This document shows, piece after piece, positions 1-11,524 of a DNA stretch of 64,000 nt. Under the pieces are notes generated by a model. It worked only from the letters and a program-made list of their open reading frames with translations. It was not told the origin of the DNA and did not search any database. Origin of the DNA: Liolophura sinensis (Eukaryota > Mollusca > Polyplacophora > Chitonida > Chitonidae); the NCBI RefSeq assembly GCF_032854445.1, contig NC_088300.1, positions 52,796,984 to 52,860,983 of the forward strand. Reading direction: 5' to 3'. Each line of letters opens with the position of its first letter. Within the stretch, counting starts at the first letter, position 1. Position numbers and translations under genes: made by a program.

Positions 1-1459
1 CCCTGCCTCTAAAGTTCTCGTACACTTGTTGACAGTTGGCTGTGAATAGTACTTTAAGGCAACCCCAGTAAGCTGCTTTATGTTGTTTTGTTTGAGCATG
101 TGGACATTTCAAAAATAGAAATAAAATGCTGAAAATCTGATTTTTAATTTTGTCCAGTCTTGAAGTTGTTATGAGTTTCCTGTTTTTTAAGGCTTTGCCT
201 TTGTATAAATAGGTCAAATGGAAAATTGCTATGATAATCCAAATTTTTCACAAATTAAATGATTTTCAAGTGTTATTTTCATTTATATACCCATCTCCAG
301 CATTGAAATTAGATTTCTTCTGCTCATAATGCTACAGTTTTAAATGGTGTACTTGGCCTATTAATAGCAGTTTATGTCGTCTAACATGAAGTTTGTGGGA
401 AATGATTTTCCCCACTCATGTAGCATACATATTAAACTTGCTGTTTTGGTGAAAATCTTGCATCAAGGTTATTTTAAAGTACTTTTGGCTTGATAGTTTG
501 TATAAACATCTGAATGAAAGCAGAGGCAAAGGGTCAACTCTTCTCACTTGATGGAAGTGTCATGCAATGATGTCTTTGCTGTCTTCATAGTCGTGAGGCA
601 CCATTGGAGAAAAACTGTTTCATGTAGGGCAGATTCAGGGACCAAAGTATTGTTGAGATAAGAGAAATAATGAAATAAAGGGACATTGTAAATCTAGGCG
701 ATACTGGGAAGAGCCTGGAAGGGAGCGGTAACCCTTTTGTGTGGCAGAGTTTCATGACACTATCAGTATGCCGCACCTTTGATGTTGACTTAATCCGTCT
801 CAGTTTGATCAGTTCTGAAGGAATTTTGACACTACATGTAATTTATACAGACACAGTTTAAGTTTTCTGGCAGATCATAATTACACTGAAAGCACAGTTG
901 TGAATACTGCCTGAGAAGGCTGACTGACCAATATGGCTTGTACACTATAAAGTGCAGGAAGCATGTTAACAGTGGAAATATTGTGGGAAATTTTAGCCTA
1001 AATAATAGGCTAGCAATTGTAGGATTGTGTTTTTAAGAAAAAAAAAGACGATAAACAATTTATTATATATATATAATATTTATATAATATATATTTATTT
1101 ATATAATTGATGTTTAATGTCATACTCAGAAGTATTTCACTTATAAGATAACAGCAATCATTATGGTGGGAAGAAACCCATGACCATCCACAGGTTGTTG
1201 CAGACCTTTCAATATACAGGTGGAGATGAAGCCAGTATATTTAGTTAGGCGAACAGAGATAGGATGTACATATAGGTGATTTAATCTGACATGCATTGTC
1301 TCTCAATAACTTCTGATTAACTCTCATGTTATTGAATATCCTGGAGGGTTAGAGGAAATAAAAAAACATTGATGAAATTTATTTTATTGTTCACTTGAGT
1401 AAATGATATGTATATTTTTACGTAATTTAATGTTGCATGCATTGTTCTTTTGCTGACAG
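1..1459. other. Intron or upstream flank of the G-alpha gene
   Basis: AT-rich sequence with no exon I can support. It holds a TA-rich low-complexity tract near 1060-1105 and a remnant of a minus-strand SINE at about 1105-1215. The P-loop exon expected upstream (GxGESGKS) is not here, so it must lie left of the window. Confidence 0.6.
1105..1218 (-). mobile_element. SINE family A fragment
   Basis: On the minus strand this is the body and tail of the commonest SINE in the window. On the + strand it shows ACTCAGAAGTATTTCACTTA, ATTATGGTGGGAAGAAACCC and CCATCCACAGGTTGTTGCAG. The tRNA-like head is missing. Confidence 0.7.
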
Positions 1460-1747
1460 AAACAGGGAGATGAATTCCGTGAGAACCACCCCAGGCTTAT
1501 CGTCCATGCCCTCCTCCAGTCCATGTCCCCCGATGACAGCCCCACAGAAGAGCTGGGTAAAGGGGCCTGTGCCCCTGTCATGCTGAATGCTGCCAAACCT
1601 AAACTCTCCCCCAGCATGGAGATCATTCGGAACCGGCCGAGTATAGCCGAGCTGCGGCAGCTGTGGGCGGATCGAGGGGTGCAGCAGTGTTATGCAAGAC
1701 GAGCAGAGTTCTCACAGGATCTTTGCTTATCACAGGCTGGCCAATAG
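1460..1747 (+). CDS. G-alpha exon: helical domain
   Basis: Acceptor TGCTGACAG precedes the exon and donor GTAAGG follows. The frame reads QGDEFRENHPRLIVHALLQS at the start, then SIAELRQLWADRGVQQCYAR, matching the G-alpha helical domain (the usual xLWxDxGVQxCFxRxxE pattern). Between these lies a longer than usual loop containing LGKGACAP and LSPSMEIIRNRP, and after RRAEF there are a few extra residues before the next exon. The exon ends with two bases of a Tyr codon completed at 2631, giving QYFL as in the family's YYL/YFL. A GTAAAG..CCCCCAG pair at 1557-1614 resembles a tiny intron, but removing its 58 bases would break the frame, so I keep it as coding. Confidence 0.9.
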   Translation, partial: KQGDEFRENHPRLIVHALLQSMSPDDSPTEELGKGACAPVMLNAAKPKLSPSMEIIRNRPSIAELRQLWADRGVQQCYARRAEFSQDLCLSQAGQ

Positions 1748-4700
1748 TAAGGTTTCCTTAATGACGCTGTACGAGTTCATAAATAAGACAAAATTACAGC
1801 TAATAGAATTTGAATGAGGAAAACCTAGATGAGCATCTCAGTAAAGGCTGTTTGAAGATGTAAAAGAAAGATACAAATACAAGAACCATGATAAGGCAAA
1901 GCATAAAAGAAATTAAAAGAAATATAGGCCTGACAGTTTTTTCCTGTTTAAACATTAGATTTTTGCACGCACCAAGTCCCGTGTTTATTGTTTGACAAGT
2001 CTGTGCATATATGTACATGTACACTTAGTAACTTAATTGCCAAGGTGTGTTTAATGACTTTATGTTTGTGTAAGAGGGAAAATTGTTCTTTGTTGCAAGT
2101 GATATGCAAGGTACACATGTAAATCCTAAGGGCACAAAGTTGTGTGTATTGTGTAACAGTTGTCATCATTTTAGGTAAATCCCAGGAGTCTCCCACCAAT
2201 GCGCTTGCTGTGAGTTCAAGTCCAGCTTATGCTGACTTCCTCTCTAGCCATATGTGGGAAGGTCTTACAGCAACCTGCCGATGGTCGTGGGTTTCCCCCG
2301 GGCTCTGCCCTGTTTCGTCCAGCTATAATGCTGGCCACCGTCGTATAAGTGAAATTTTCTTGAGTACGCTGTAAAACACCATTGACAATAAATAAAATAT
2401 TAGATAGATGGTTGATGAATTATGACTTTATTTGTTTCATTATGATGTAATATTGCATGTAAGTGATGATTTAACCGGCCTGAAGAGATTCCCGTTATAA
2501 ATTACATCAGTTAACAGTTAGAGGATTTCCTTTTTAAACTATACATTGTAGTTTCTCCTAGGTTGTATTTGTTCAGAATTGTTCGTTGGATCCGTGTTTT
2601 TTTACTCCTAACCATTTGATGGCCTTGCAGTTTCCTGCAGCATATAGACCGTGTGTTGGCCAGCAAATACTCTCCTACCATTATGGACATACTTTACATC
2701 AGGAAACCCACCCTTGGGGTACAGGAACATATCTTTAACATTGATAACCTTTTGTACAGGTAAGTGCATTATTAATAGCCTCTGTGTTTGTGTGTGTGCG
2801 TGTGCGTACATCACATAGCTTATCTCCCTGGGCGCATCATCTTGGCCATTCGCCTTTATAAGGTCATAAGTATTCATTCATTACCTTCCTCCTCCCCTGT
2901 GACAGTGTCACGAAAGTGAGAATGGTAGGATGAACTGGGCTTTGCACATCTGAGTACATAGGGGTATCTAATGATGCGAAAAATTGCAGCACTCTTGTAA
3001 TTAGTAGACAATTGACGAACAGATATGCCATGTAGTCAACCTTAAGCAAAGCGATTTTCAGTAGCCAGACTTCATTAATCTCTATTTGTAGAGGGAAAGT
3101 AGAAACTATTAGTTATATTAGTTATTTATAATGTAAATGAAGCTGTCATTCCTGTATGTCTGGCCATCACTGCTGTCTATGTGTAATGATGTTATCGTAT
3201 TTCCCTAATAATACTTCTACACCAGAGAGGTCTTTTTGCTCGTCACAGTCTTGTTGTTACAGTACATAACTGTCACAAATGTTATCTTTTTGTGTACATC
3301 TGTTAATCCTTCTGGGTGTCATGTGGAAAGGTTTTGTGGGCTCTCCCAGTGTAAAGTGGTAATACAGGCTGCATTAGAAAGGAGTTGTGCCCCTTGATCC
3401 TTGATTAAGCATTGATTAACTCCCCTGATCTGCGTTAGATGTGTTATGTGGAGAGTCCCTTTAGTTAGCGAAATGATTGAATGCCGGAAGTATTAAATAT
3501 GCCTTGCTGCCCTGACATAATGGATTTTGTAGGTCAGTTTGGATTTTACTCTAGTGGCTCTAGTATTTGAAAAGAGGAGACATCTTAAATCTTGCAACCC
3601 AGTTACTGCTGCTCTAAATAGGTGACACTGCAGACAACTGAGGAATTTAAGGGACAAACCAACTGAATTACATGTACATTGTAAATGTTAAAGTTGTACA
3701 TGTATATCACAGATTCATTTCATAGGGTTCTGATAACCTTTTAATGCAAAAGAAACTGCATAAACTGACAATTATATGTGAAGTTGTAAGCAGTTCAGCT
3801 CTATAGTATACCATTTATGTAATGTATGACCTATTCACTTATCCCCAGGGTTATAGATGTGGCAGGTCAGAAAAGCCAGAGAAAGAAGTGGATACATTTT
3901 TTTGAGAGTGTGACGGCCGTGGTCTTCTTCGCTTCTCTAGCTGGATACAATGAGAACCTGGAAGAAGAAAAAACAACAGTAAGGCTGTGCTACCCACAAT
4001 ATGTTACCCAGCAGAATTAATAATCGGTATTCATACATATCTATGACATTAAACAACAGCCAGATAAAGAAAGAATTTGCAGACACCTCAACTCGTCACT
4101 GAACATCAGGATGATGTGTATTACCGCATCTGAATGGGTACAAAGACTAAGGCCCTCGCTGGCAGTTGGTTATCTCAGATAATGGCTGCCCTTGACCTGC
4201 GAGATGAATCTCCAGCTGGTACAACTGTGATTTTTCCTACCAAGATGCTGAGGGTTTCCTCCAATCTCTGCCTATATTTTCCATTACCAATAAAACCAGC
4301 AGTGATATGTGTAAACGCTACTTTGATGCAGTATAAAACACTAATCTGAAAGTAAATAAACAGCTGCTGAGGTTTTAAGATCATTTATTATGCCAGGGAA
4401 AGACTGAAAATGAATATTTTTGTAGTGAAAGTGTCTTCTCATGTTTCAGTCATCTTTTGCTTCCTGCATACCTTCAGCTGCTCTCTATTTATTCCTGTTA
4501 CCTGTGTGTATGTAATGAGCAACCTTTTTGTTCACAAGGGGTAATGTCTGTGTGATAATTCCGCTCATGTTGAGCTTTTGTTCACAAGGATAGTTTCTGT
4601 GTGATAATTCCGCTCATGTTGAGCTTTTGCTCACAAGGGTAGTGTCTGTGTGATAATTCCGCTCATGTTGAGCTTTTGCTCACAAGCGTAGTGTCTGTGT

Positions 4701-7412
4701 GATAATTCCACTCATGTTGAGCTTTTGCTCGCCAGGGTAGTGTCTGTGTGATAATTCCGCTCATGTTGAGCTCTTGTTGACAAGGGTAGTGTCTGTGTGA
4801 TAATTCCGCTCATGTTGAGCTTTTGTTCACAAGGGTAGTGTCTGTGTGATAATTCTGCTCATGTTGAGCTTTTGCTCACAAGGGTAGTGTCTGTGTGATA
4901 ATTCCTCTCATGTTGAGCTTTTACTCACAAGGGTAGTGTCTGTGTGATAATTTCGCTCATGTTGAGCTTTTGTTCACAAGGGTAGTGTCTGTGTGATAAT
5001 TCCGCTCATGTTGAGCTTTTGTTCACAAGGATAGTTTCTGTGTGATAATTCTGCTCATGTTGAGCTTTTGTTCACAAGGGTAGTGTCTGTGTGATAATTC
5101 TGCTCATGTTGAGCTTTTGTTCACAAGGGTAGTGTCTGTGTGATAATTCTGCTCATGTTGAGCTTTTGTTCACAAGGGTAGTGTCTGTGTGATAATTCCG
5201 CTCATGTTGAGCTTTTGCTCACAAGGGTAGTGTCTGTGTGATAATTCCGCTCATGTTGAGGTCATTGTGATCTTATGATAAACCTTATCATCTCCTCACT
5301 CAGAACTCACTACGTGACAGCCTTCAGACCTTCCGGGAGGTAGCGTTCAACCAGTTCCTGGAGAGAACAGAGTTCATCCTTTCCTCAACAAGTGGGATCT
5401 GTTTCAGGAAAAGCTGAAGACCACCTCTATCAGATGTTGTTTTAGAGATTACGCAGGTGAGCATTCAGGCACAATGTGTCCAATATGACTGGTCACGTCA
5501 TGCCTATTGGGGGAATCGCATTTTCATCATGACTTCAGTAAACCAAAACCAGGGGAATCTGCTTGGATTCCATAGAAAAAGTCACATTCAAAACATTTTT
5601 ATTTCAGTATAGTGTACTTCTTGCAGATCATTAAAGTTATGAACATGGAATCCCCAATATCTGTTTACTTTTGTGTGTATTATCACCTGTACTTGGAGCG
5701 ACTTCTTCATGAAGCTAGAGTTGGACTAGATTCTGGTGGATCTGACAAGGCAAATTTAGGGAGTCCGTTAGATTCTGATAAAAAATTACGAAAATAATTC
5801 GCTGCTGATCATATATTAAACTTAATGCCTGTTTTTGGGGTATGTTGGTTTATTATGTCAACACTGCTGTTGAAGACTGCTCTTACCACCAGGTTCCGAA
5901 TTTTTTTGTGTCAATCATATGCCAAAAAAAAAAAAAAGGCACCAGCCGTACATAAATACTGATGTGTGAATGTAACAGTTGTTCTCTGGGCAGACTGGTT
6001 AGAGCACTAGCCTTAACCAATGAGGTAAAGAGTTCAGATCCAGGGCTTGGCTGAGACTTTGTTTGGAGGTTTATCACACCAGTGCACAATGTGTGGTGGT
6101 TTCGTCAACAGTTTTTCCAGGTTACTCCATGCATAAATCTGACTGCCATCATTTGAATCAAATAGTAACATGGATTAAAAAATTATTCAAATAAATGCAG
6201 TGTGTATATCGAATATACCTATTTTAAGTGTGAGTGTTGTGGGAGTGATCACTGTTGTGAGCTGTTTGTTGCAGGTCATAACCAAGCAGTTATAATGCTT
6301 ATGTTTTAATCAAGACACATACAAGATTTTGGTTCTGTGTCAGCCTTTGAGATTCCCCTGGCTCCGTGGGTCTTGGTACCTTGTTAGCAATAATTGTGGA
6401 CACTGTGTGTATTACTGTTGGTGTGGTTTTACATGAAGTCTGACAGGGGTCACTTTCATTCCAGCCACATGTTGGAAAAGTCCTCAGTTAGTTATCAGAG
6501 ACCAGTGGTTTACTCCAGATTTCTCCACTCTTTAAAACAAATCATTTTTGAACTGTTGCATGCCAGAGATGTTGATGAGTAGAAAAATTGAAAATGAAGT
6601 TGTGGTAAAAAGACTTACATTTAGTGTGCTTTCCATGCAAAGTTGCACATATGTACACACAGCTGTTTATTTTCCTTGTCACGTTCGTTTCACTATTAGT
6701 TGCACTTTTCACAAATCACATTGAAATGGTTCTTCATGGAAGACACATACTGTTTATCATGTTGCACTTGTACAATGCAGAAGGACTAGTTTATGACAAT
6801 ACTCCTTGCTATTGTTTATTTATTTATTTGATTGGTGTTTTTGGCCATAGTCAACCTTACATGTACATGTATTTCACTCGTAATGTGGCCCGCATTATGA
6901 TGGGACGAAACCGGGTTGATTTTCAGACCTACATGCAAATGTTCGACTGGAGAGGAAGCCAGCATGAACTGGACTTGAACTCACGGCAGTCATTCTTGCT
7001 ATTGTGTATGTGTATTACCTACAGGAAGTCATATGTGGGTTTGTTATCCCTTGTACTGATGAGATGATGTTTGTTGTCATCATATAAGGCTGCTTTCTAT
7101 CTTACATGTATAAGCAAATATACAGATATGTGTCGAATGAACCTGCCAATCAAACATCCATTTATTCCTTTTTAAGTGTTTAGTATTCTTTTATAATAAC
7201 ATGTGAACTTTGGCTTTGTATGAATAGGGGATTCATCTGCAGAGAGCTGTGCACAGTATATTAAGGAACAGTTCCAGCGTCACAAACCTGCTAACAAGAG
7301 GGTCTACACACATATCACCTGTGCCATAGATACCAAGATGATGAAGAAAGCCTTGAGTGACGTACTGAGGATTATTGTGGACATCAATATGCAGAAAATT
7401 GGGACGTTCTGA
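1460..7412 (+). CDS. Heterotrimeric G-protein alpha subunit, 3' part (five exons, spliced)
   Basis: Membrane-associated GTPase that relays signals from G-protein-coupled receptors. Five exons (1460-1747, 2631-2759, 3849-3978, 5304-5456, 7228-7412) join in phase with GT/AG boundaries. They cover most of the helical domain, switch I, switch II, the NKxD region, the TCAx motif and the receptor-contacting C-terminus. The P-loop exons are left of the window. Three of the intron positions (just before switch II, after the switch II exon at EKTT, and at YAG) match those I recall for vertebrate Gi genes. Sequence features are mixed: KTTSI after the NKxD site and TCAIDT recall G12/13, while RKKWIHFFE recalls Gi/Gq. 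Odd points are DVAGQ instead of DVGGQ in switch II, an atypical C-terminus MQKIGTF, and a one-base frameshift in the fourth exon. The class is undecided (divergent Gi, G12-like or the invertebrate Gv type). The family call is sure. Confidence 0.93.
2175..2400 (+). mobile_element. SINE family A, 5'-truncated copy in a G-alpha intron
   Basis: Starts near CCCAGGAGTCTCCCACCAAT and ends TTGAGTACGCTGTAAAACAC followed by an AATAAATAAA tail. Closely similar to the full copy at 17721, but lacking its tRNA-like head. It accounts for an open frame at 2144-2374, which is not a gene. Confidence 0.8.
2631..2759 (+). CDS. G-alpha exon: switch I
   Basis: Acceptor CCTTGCAG and donor GTAAGT flank the exon. 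It reads FLQHIDRVLASKYSPTIMDI then LYIRKPTLGVQEHIF. This is the end of the helical domain and switch I. The arginine of the RxxTxG motif (the arginine finger, also the cholera-toxin target in Gs) and the Mg-coordinating threonine are kept. The threonine that usually follows is leucine here. The exon ends in phase 2 and joins the next as Arg. Confidence 0.93.
2760..3848 (+). other. G-alpha intron before the switch II exon
   Basis: About 1.1 kb of AT-rich intron with a short TG-rich stretch near 2785-2810. I see no exon, SINE or tandem array in it. Confidence 0.6.
3849..3978 (+). CDS. G-alpha exon: switch II
   Basis: Acceptor TATCCCCAG and donor GTAAGG. It reads VIDVAGQKSQRKKWIHFFES and ends with AGYNENLEEEKTT. 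This is the DxxGQ (G3) region and switch II: the catalytic glutamine and the second glycine are kept, while the first glycine of DVGGQ is alanine. The right boundary after EKTT coincides with a Gi-class intron position. Confidence 0.95.
4518..5259 (+). repeat. 49-bp minisatellite, about 15 copies
   Basis: Head-to-tail copies containing CACAAGGGTAGTGTCTGTGT, GATAATTCCGCTCATGTTGA and GCTTTTG(C/T)T. Copies differ by a few substitutions. The array ends about 45 bp before the acceptor of the frameshifted G-alpha exon (5304). Confidence 0.95.
5304..5456 (+). CDS. G-alpha exon with frameshift before the NKxD motif
   Basis: Acceptor CCTCACTCAG and donor GTGAGC flank 153 bases; the surrounding phases require 154. 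It begins NSLRDSLQTFREVAFNQFLE and continues to RTEFIL. After 5381 the frame breaks: the next frame reads LNKWDLFQEKL and ends CCFRDYAG, which is the guanine-specificity (NKxD) region. One T appears to be missing from the T run at 5380-5382. As written, the exon reaches a stop about 12 codons after the break and loses NKxD. Either a homopolymer sequencing or assembly error or a real null allele would explain this; everything else in the gene looks functional, so error is the likelier reading. Confidence 0.88.
5985..6130 (+). mobile_element. tRNA-derived SINE fragment
   Basis: GGCAGACTGGTTAGAGCACT resembles a box A region and AGAGTTCAGATCCAGG a box B region; a short body with TTTATCACACCAGTGCACAA follows. 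It lies in the last G-alpha intron. The family could not be assigned. Confidence 0.5.
6815..6992 (-). mobile_element. SINE family A copy in the last G-alpha intron
   Basis: A TTTATTTATTTATTTGATTG tail (plus-strand view), then GCATTATGATGGGACGAAAC and AGAGGAAGCCAGCATGAACT, ending with GGACTTGAACTCAC. It explains the 147-codon open frame 6624-7067, which is not a gene. Confidence 0.8.
7228..7412 (+). CDS. G-alpha last exon: TCAx motif and C-terminus
   Basis: Acceptor ATGAATAG, then GDSSAESCAQYIKEQFQRHK, RVYTHITCAIDTKMMKKAL and a terminal DINMQKIGTF before TGA (7410-7412). This matches the last exon of Gi-type genes, which encodes the TCAT guanine-binding loop, helix alpha5 and the receptor-selecting tail. 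TCAI replaces TCAT/TCAV; G12/13 proteins carry TAIDT here. The last residues do not match the usual tails of Gi, Gq, Gs or G12. There is no cysteine at position -4, so the pertussis-toxin site is absent. Confidence 0.93.
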
Positions 7413-7428
7413 GAGCTTGTTGTATATG

Positions 7429-7430
<2 letters not shown>

Positions 7431-7498
<68 letters not shown>
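7431..7498. repeat. (TA)n microsatellite in the presumed G-alpha 3' UTR
   Basis: About 34 perfect TA units starting 19 bases after the stop codon. Because it lies in the likely 3' UTR, its length may affect the transcript. The length in this assembly may be unreliable. Confidence 0.95.
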
Positions 7499-7501
<3 letters not shown>

Positions 7502-7680
7502 TGCTTCTCTGATTTGTTTGTTCTCATTACCCTGAACACCTAATGAAGATATGTCATTCAGAGTGGGAGCTGTTGACACAAGCTCTAAATAACAGCAGTT
7601 CAAACAACTAATTACTATTGTTTACAACATCAGTTGCACATTCAGGTAAAACATATACAAATTAAGATTTAATCTCCAAC

Positions 7681-7686
7681 AATAAA
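7681..7686 (+). promoter_or_regulatory. Candidate polyadenylation signal for G-alpha
   Basis: AATAAA 270 bases after the stop codon; another lies at 7799-7804. Neither can be proven without transcript data. Confidence 0.3.
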
Positions 7687-8419
7687 ACAATCCATTTCTT
7701 TGTCATTGTGTGCAGAGGTGTGTAAGTAAATGTATCATAGGATTAAATTACATTTCCCTGTTTAATATTAATTTAAAGACTAATTTGCTTTGTATCACAA
7801 TAAAAAGCTTGTTAAATTTCTTGTGTCACTTGCGCATAAATTAAACTCATTAAGCTATTCTTTTTTTACACCTTTAGTGATTTTTTAGAACAAAGTGAGT
7901 TACATGTGTATGATGTTAATATGTTGTCCCATTTATTAGTCTTTCGCTGATTAATTATTTATCATTATTAAAACTTCCCCCCTATCATTTCAAAAATTAT
8001 GCACTGAATACAAAGTAGAAGGTGCTGGGTCAGGTGTAGTGTCGCTATCATTCAATATTACAACGTTACACCATTGTGGGATGGAATATGATGGCATTAT
8101 CAAGGTACACAGTGTCTTCAGTCAAGGGGCGGATAACCTGAGCTTTGCTCCTCAAGTACAGTCATTGGCTAAAGTTGCCATGGTTATTACAACATAGCAT
8201 AGCCATGATAAAGATACATACATTGGGTATATGTACAGGTAGCTGTGCTAAGCTGGGACCTGGCTGTTACTTCCGCTGTCTTCTATGTCCCACGTTGTCA
8301 TCAAATGGATAAGATGTGTAAGATTCATATTGTATAAGTGACACATTGTACATTGTATGTTACATGTATATTAAGTTATTGATTTCACTGGCATGCACAC
8401 ATACCATTCCATCATCTAT

Positions 8420-8660
8420 TACACAGAGCTCAATGGTCCGTTACACTCAGAGTCCAGCAGTGTGTTTCATTGAGCCCAACTGTCTGTTACACTGAGCTCA
8501 ACTGTCTGTTACACTCAGAGCTCAACAGCCTGTTTCATTGAACCCAACAGTCTGTTGCACTGACCCCAACTGAATCCAGCAGTCTGTTACACTGAACCAA
8601 ATTACAGTTACACTGAGTGATTTACACTGATCCCAACCGTCTGTTACAGTAAGCCCAATA
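8420..8660. repeat. Imperfect short tandem repeat
   Basis: Degenerate copies around CTGTTACACTGAGCTCAACT, with unit length varying at roughly 23-30 bp, about nine copies. Confidence 0.7.
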
Positions 8661-10499
8661 ATCTTGTTATTGTGAGCCCAAAAGTGTGTCGCATGAAACA
8701 CCTTGTGATTGTTATGTGAATCTGTGGAGCGAATGATCATTGTTACTTGTTTATGTGTGATCCAAATGTATACACAATGTTAATTAAGATGAACAGGTGT
8801 TGTAAATAGCCTTGTAATATAAATGTTACATAGTGGTAATTAAACTTGTGATGTAAACATGGTGTATGTTGATGTTATTTACACTATCAGGTGGTGTATA
8901 TGTATGCGATGAGGCTTCACTCATATTGTTCAGACGATCAGAAATAAAGAATTTTTGCTATAAATGCTTTAAATGCTATAAACAGATCGTTGCTTTCACA
9001 CCATAACCAAAAGAATGCATGATGTAGCTATTGAATAATTGTTATTTGATCAAAATTTTTTCACCCTTCTTGTCACCAACCTTTTGAGCATTAGTCCACT
9101 GAGTAAAGCTAAAGAGTAATTCGTGTTATAATGATAATCTGGTATAGAATTGGTCACGTGCACACCAAACAACTGATTCATATGCCAAAGCTATTATAAT
9201 TAGGGTAATGATAAAGTTTTGGTTCTGTTTAAAATTACATTGTCTTCTCTTATATATATGTGTGTGTGTGTGTGTGCATTTCTATATCTAGTCTTGTATT
9301 TACCCTACTGGTACATCTACCATAAAACTTCTGTCTAAACTACCCATAGTAATATATAAAAGTGTAAATTTCTTTCAGCATTCAAGATTTGTTAATGCAT
9401 TATTTTTTATTACATCGCTAAATATCCAAAAACATGATCACTGTGCAGATGTAACTGAGGATGAACTAGTTACTGTTTTATTTTAAGACTGTGTTAAGTA
9501 TAATTCCTAATATCATTTATTTTGGCAATCGATCATTGATAATCAAGCCTAATTTTTGATATTATTTTAGAATACCCAAAATTACCTTTCACAAAATATC
9601 AACCATTTCTGTACTTGTGTTACTATTCAGAATTGATAATAAAGTTGTAAAGCAGGTTGCATTATAACTTGTTCAAACTTGAGAATCATATAAATAGTTC
9701 ACATACAAGTCTGAGATAGACTGAAAGGCAACAATTTGAGCTATTTGATTAGTAAATATGGATTTTTGTCCACAATATCTAGTAATGCCTCTTTAAAATC
9801 AGTTTACAGTGTAGTTCCTCAAACCAAAAGTTTTTTGCCCCAGTATGGAACATTCAGTGTTAGAAAAGGGGGATTCTGTTGAAGTATGGTATATGAAAAT
9901 GAGGTGAAGTGAAGACAAATAACCTGGTACAATATCTCATGGTGGCTCTTTACTTTTGGTACATCTGTGTGATACGTAAACTTGTATCCAATCTGTGAGC
10001 TGGTACATGCACAAGTTGTTCATTTTGAATTGACTTAGGCCTATCCATGTCCCATGCCAAAGGAAATTAACTTTTATTGATAAAATCAGGTTTTGGAACA
10101 AATGTGTGTCACTGAATGAAAAGATTTGTTTTGAACATTGATCTAGAAGTAATCTTAAAGTAATATTTGTGAAACATATATATAGATGGATATGAATGTC
10201 CTAAACCGATTTGGTCTGAATTACACTTAATATAGAGTTACTGACACTATGTGCCATGAAATTGTTATCATCAAGAAAATGGTATTTCATACAAATTCCA
10301 TTATATGTGTATTTATCATAATTCATTGAGCTGTTTGATGTGATTGCTTGTCAAACAACTTGAATAAATTATTATAAAATACTCATTTGCAGAATCTGTC
10401 ACTAGGTTGTGCTTTGCTTGTAATAACATTAACCTCCCACTTGATCACTGACAAACAATATATTTTGATGGATGACCTGGAAAAATGTATTACCCATCA

Positions 10500-11125
10500 C
10501 ACATTTGATTGGTGGAAATAAGCAGGGAAGGTGTAGTACACCTCACATATGATTGGTGATTAAGCAGGGAAGGTGTATTACACCTCACATATGATTGGTG
10601 GATTACCCAGGAAGTTATATTACACTTCACACATTTGATTGGTGGAAATGAGCAGGGAAGGCGTATTACACCTCACATATGATTGGTGGTTAAGCAGGGA
10701 AGGAGTATTACACCTCACATATGATTGGTGGTTAAGCAGGGAAGGCGTATTACACCTCGCATATGACTGGTGGATAACCCAGGAAGTTATATTACACTTC
10801 ACACATTTGATTGTTGGATAAGCAGGGAAGGTGTATTACATCTTGCACATTTGATTGGTGCATAAGCCAGGAACGTGTATTACATCTCACACGTTTGACT
10901 TTTGAATAAACAGGGAGAGTGTATCACATCTCACACATATGAGTGGTGGTTAAGCAGGGAAGGTGTATTACACCTCACACATGATTAGTGGATAACCCAG
11001 GAAGTTATATCGCACTTCACACATCTGGCATAAGCCAGGAAGGCGTATTGAACCTCACACATTTGATTGGTAGATAACCCAGGAAGGTGTATTATCACCT
11101 CACAAGTGTGATTGGTGGAGATGTA
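10500..11125. repeat. Minisatellite of about 42 bp, about 14 copies
   Basis: The unit contains ATTGGTGGTTAAGCAGGGAA, GGTGTATTACACCTCACATA and TG. Variants with ACCCAGGAAGTTATATTACA are interspersed. Open frames on both strands here are repeat artefacts. Confidence 0.92.
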
Positions 11126-11524
11126 CCAGCAGGGTGGAGTAGGGAGTTCGTGTGAAGCCAAATACAGATTGCATGTTGTGTAATTCACAGCCCTTGTCAT
11201 GACGACAGGTTAAATGTAACAATGTCGAACACACTGGCAATCCGCATAGGAGTTAACGGGACTTTCCCTTTGTTCTAGTGGTAGAAGCTCAAGGACGTAG
11301 CAGTCCCAATTGCCATGGACTCAAACCACAACATCGTCACCCCATCACATTAAGGATAGATTTATAAAGTGAATAACATTTATTCACTTTACCATTACTC
11401 ACTAAATACTGTAGCTCTGTTCAAACTTTCGAATTAAAGCCTAGAAACTTTTCTTTATTTACTAATTAGAAAATGGATTAATAAAGTTATGTAACAGAAA
11501 AATGATAAGCCCACGAAAGGTTCA

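Noticed and set aside
1557-1614. Possible 58-bp mini-intron in the G-alpha helical exon (GTAAAG to CCCCCAG)
   Set aside because: Removal would shift the frame and destroy the downstream match to the family; the segment is better read as a longer loop.
6624-7067. 147-codon open frame
   Set aside because: Runs through a SINE A copy in an intron; no domain and no splice support.
7304-7603. Minus-strand open frame with an IYIYIY repeat
   Set aside because: Translation of the (TA)n tract and of the complement of the G-alpha last exon; not a gene.
10620-11200. Open frames on both strands with repeating peptides
   Set aside because: Products of the 42-bp minisatellite.
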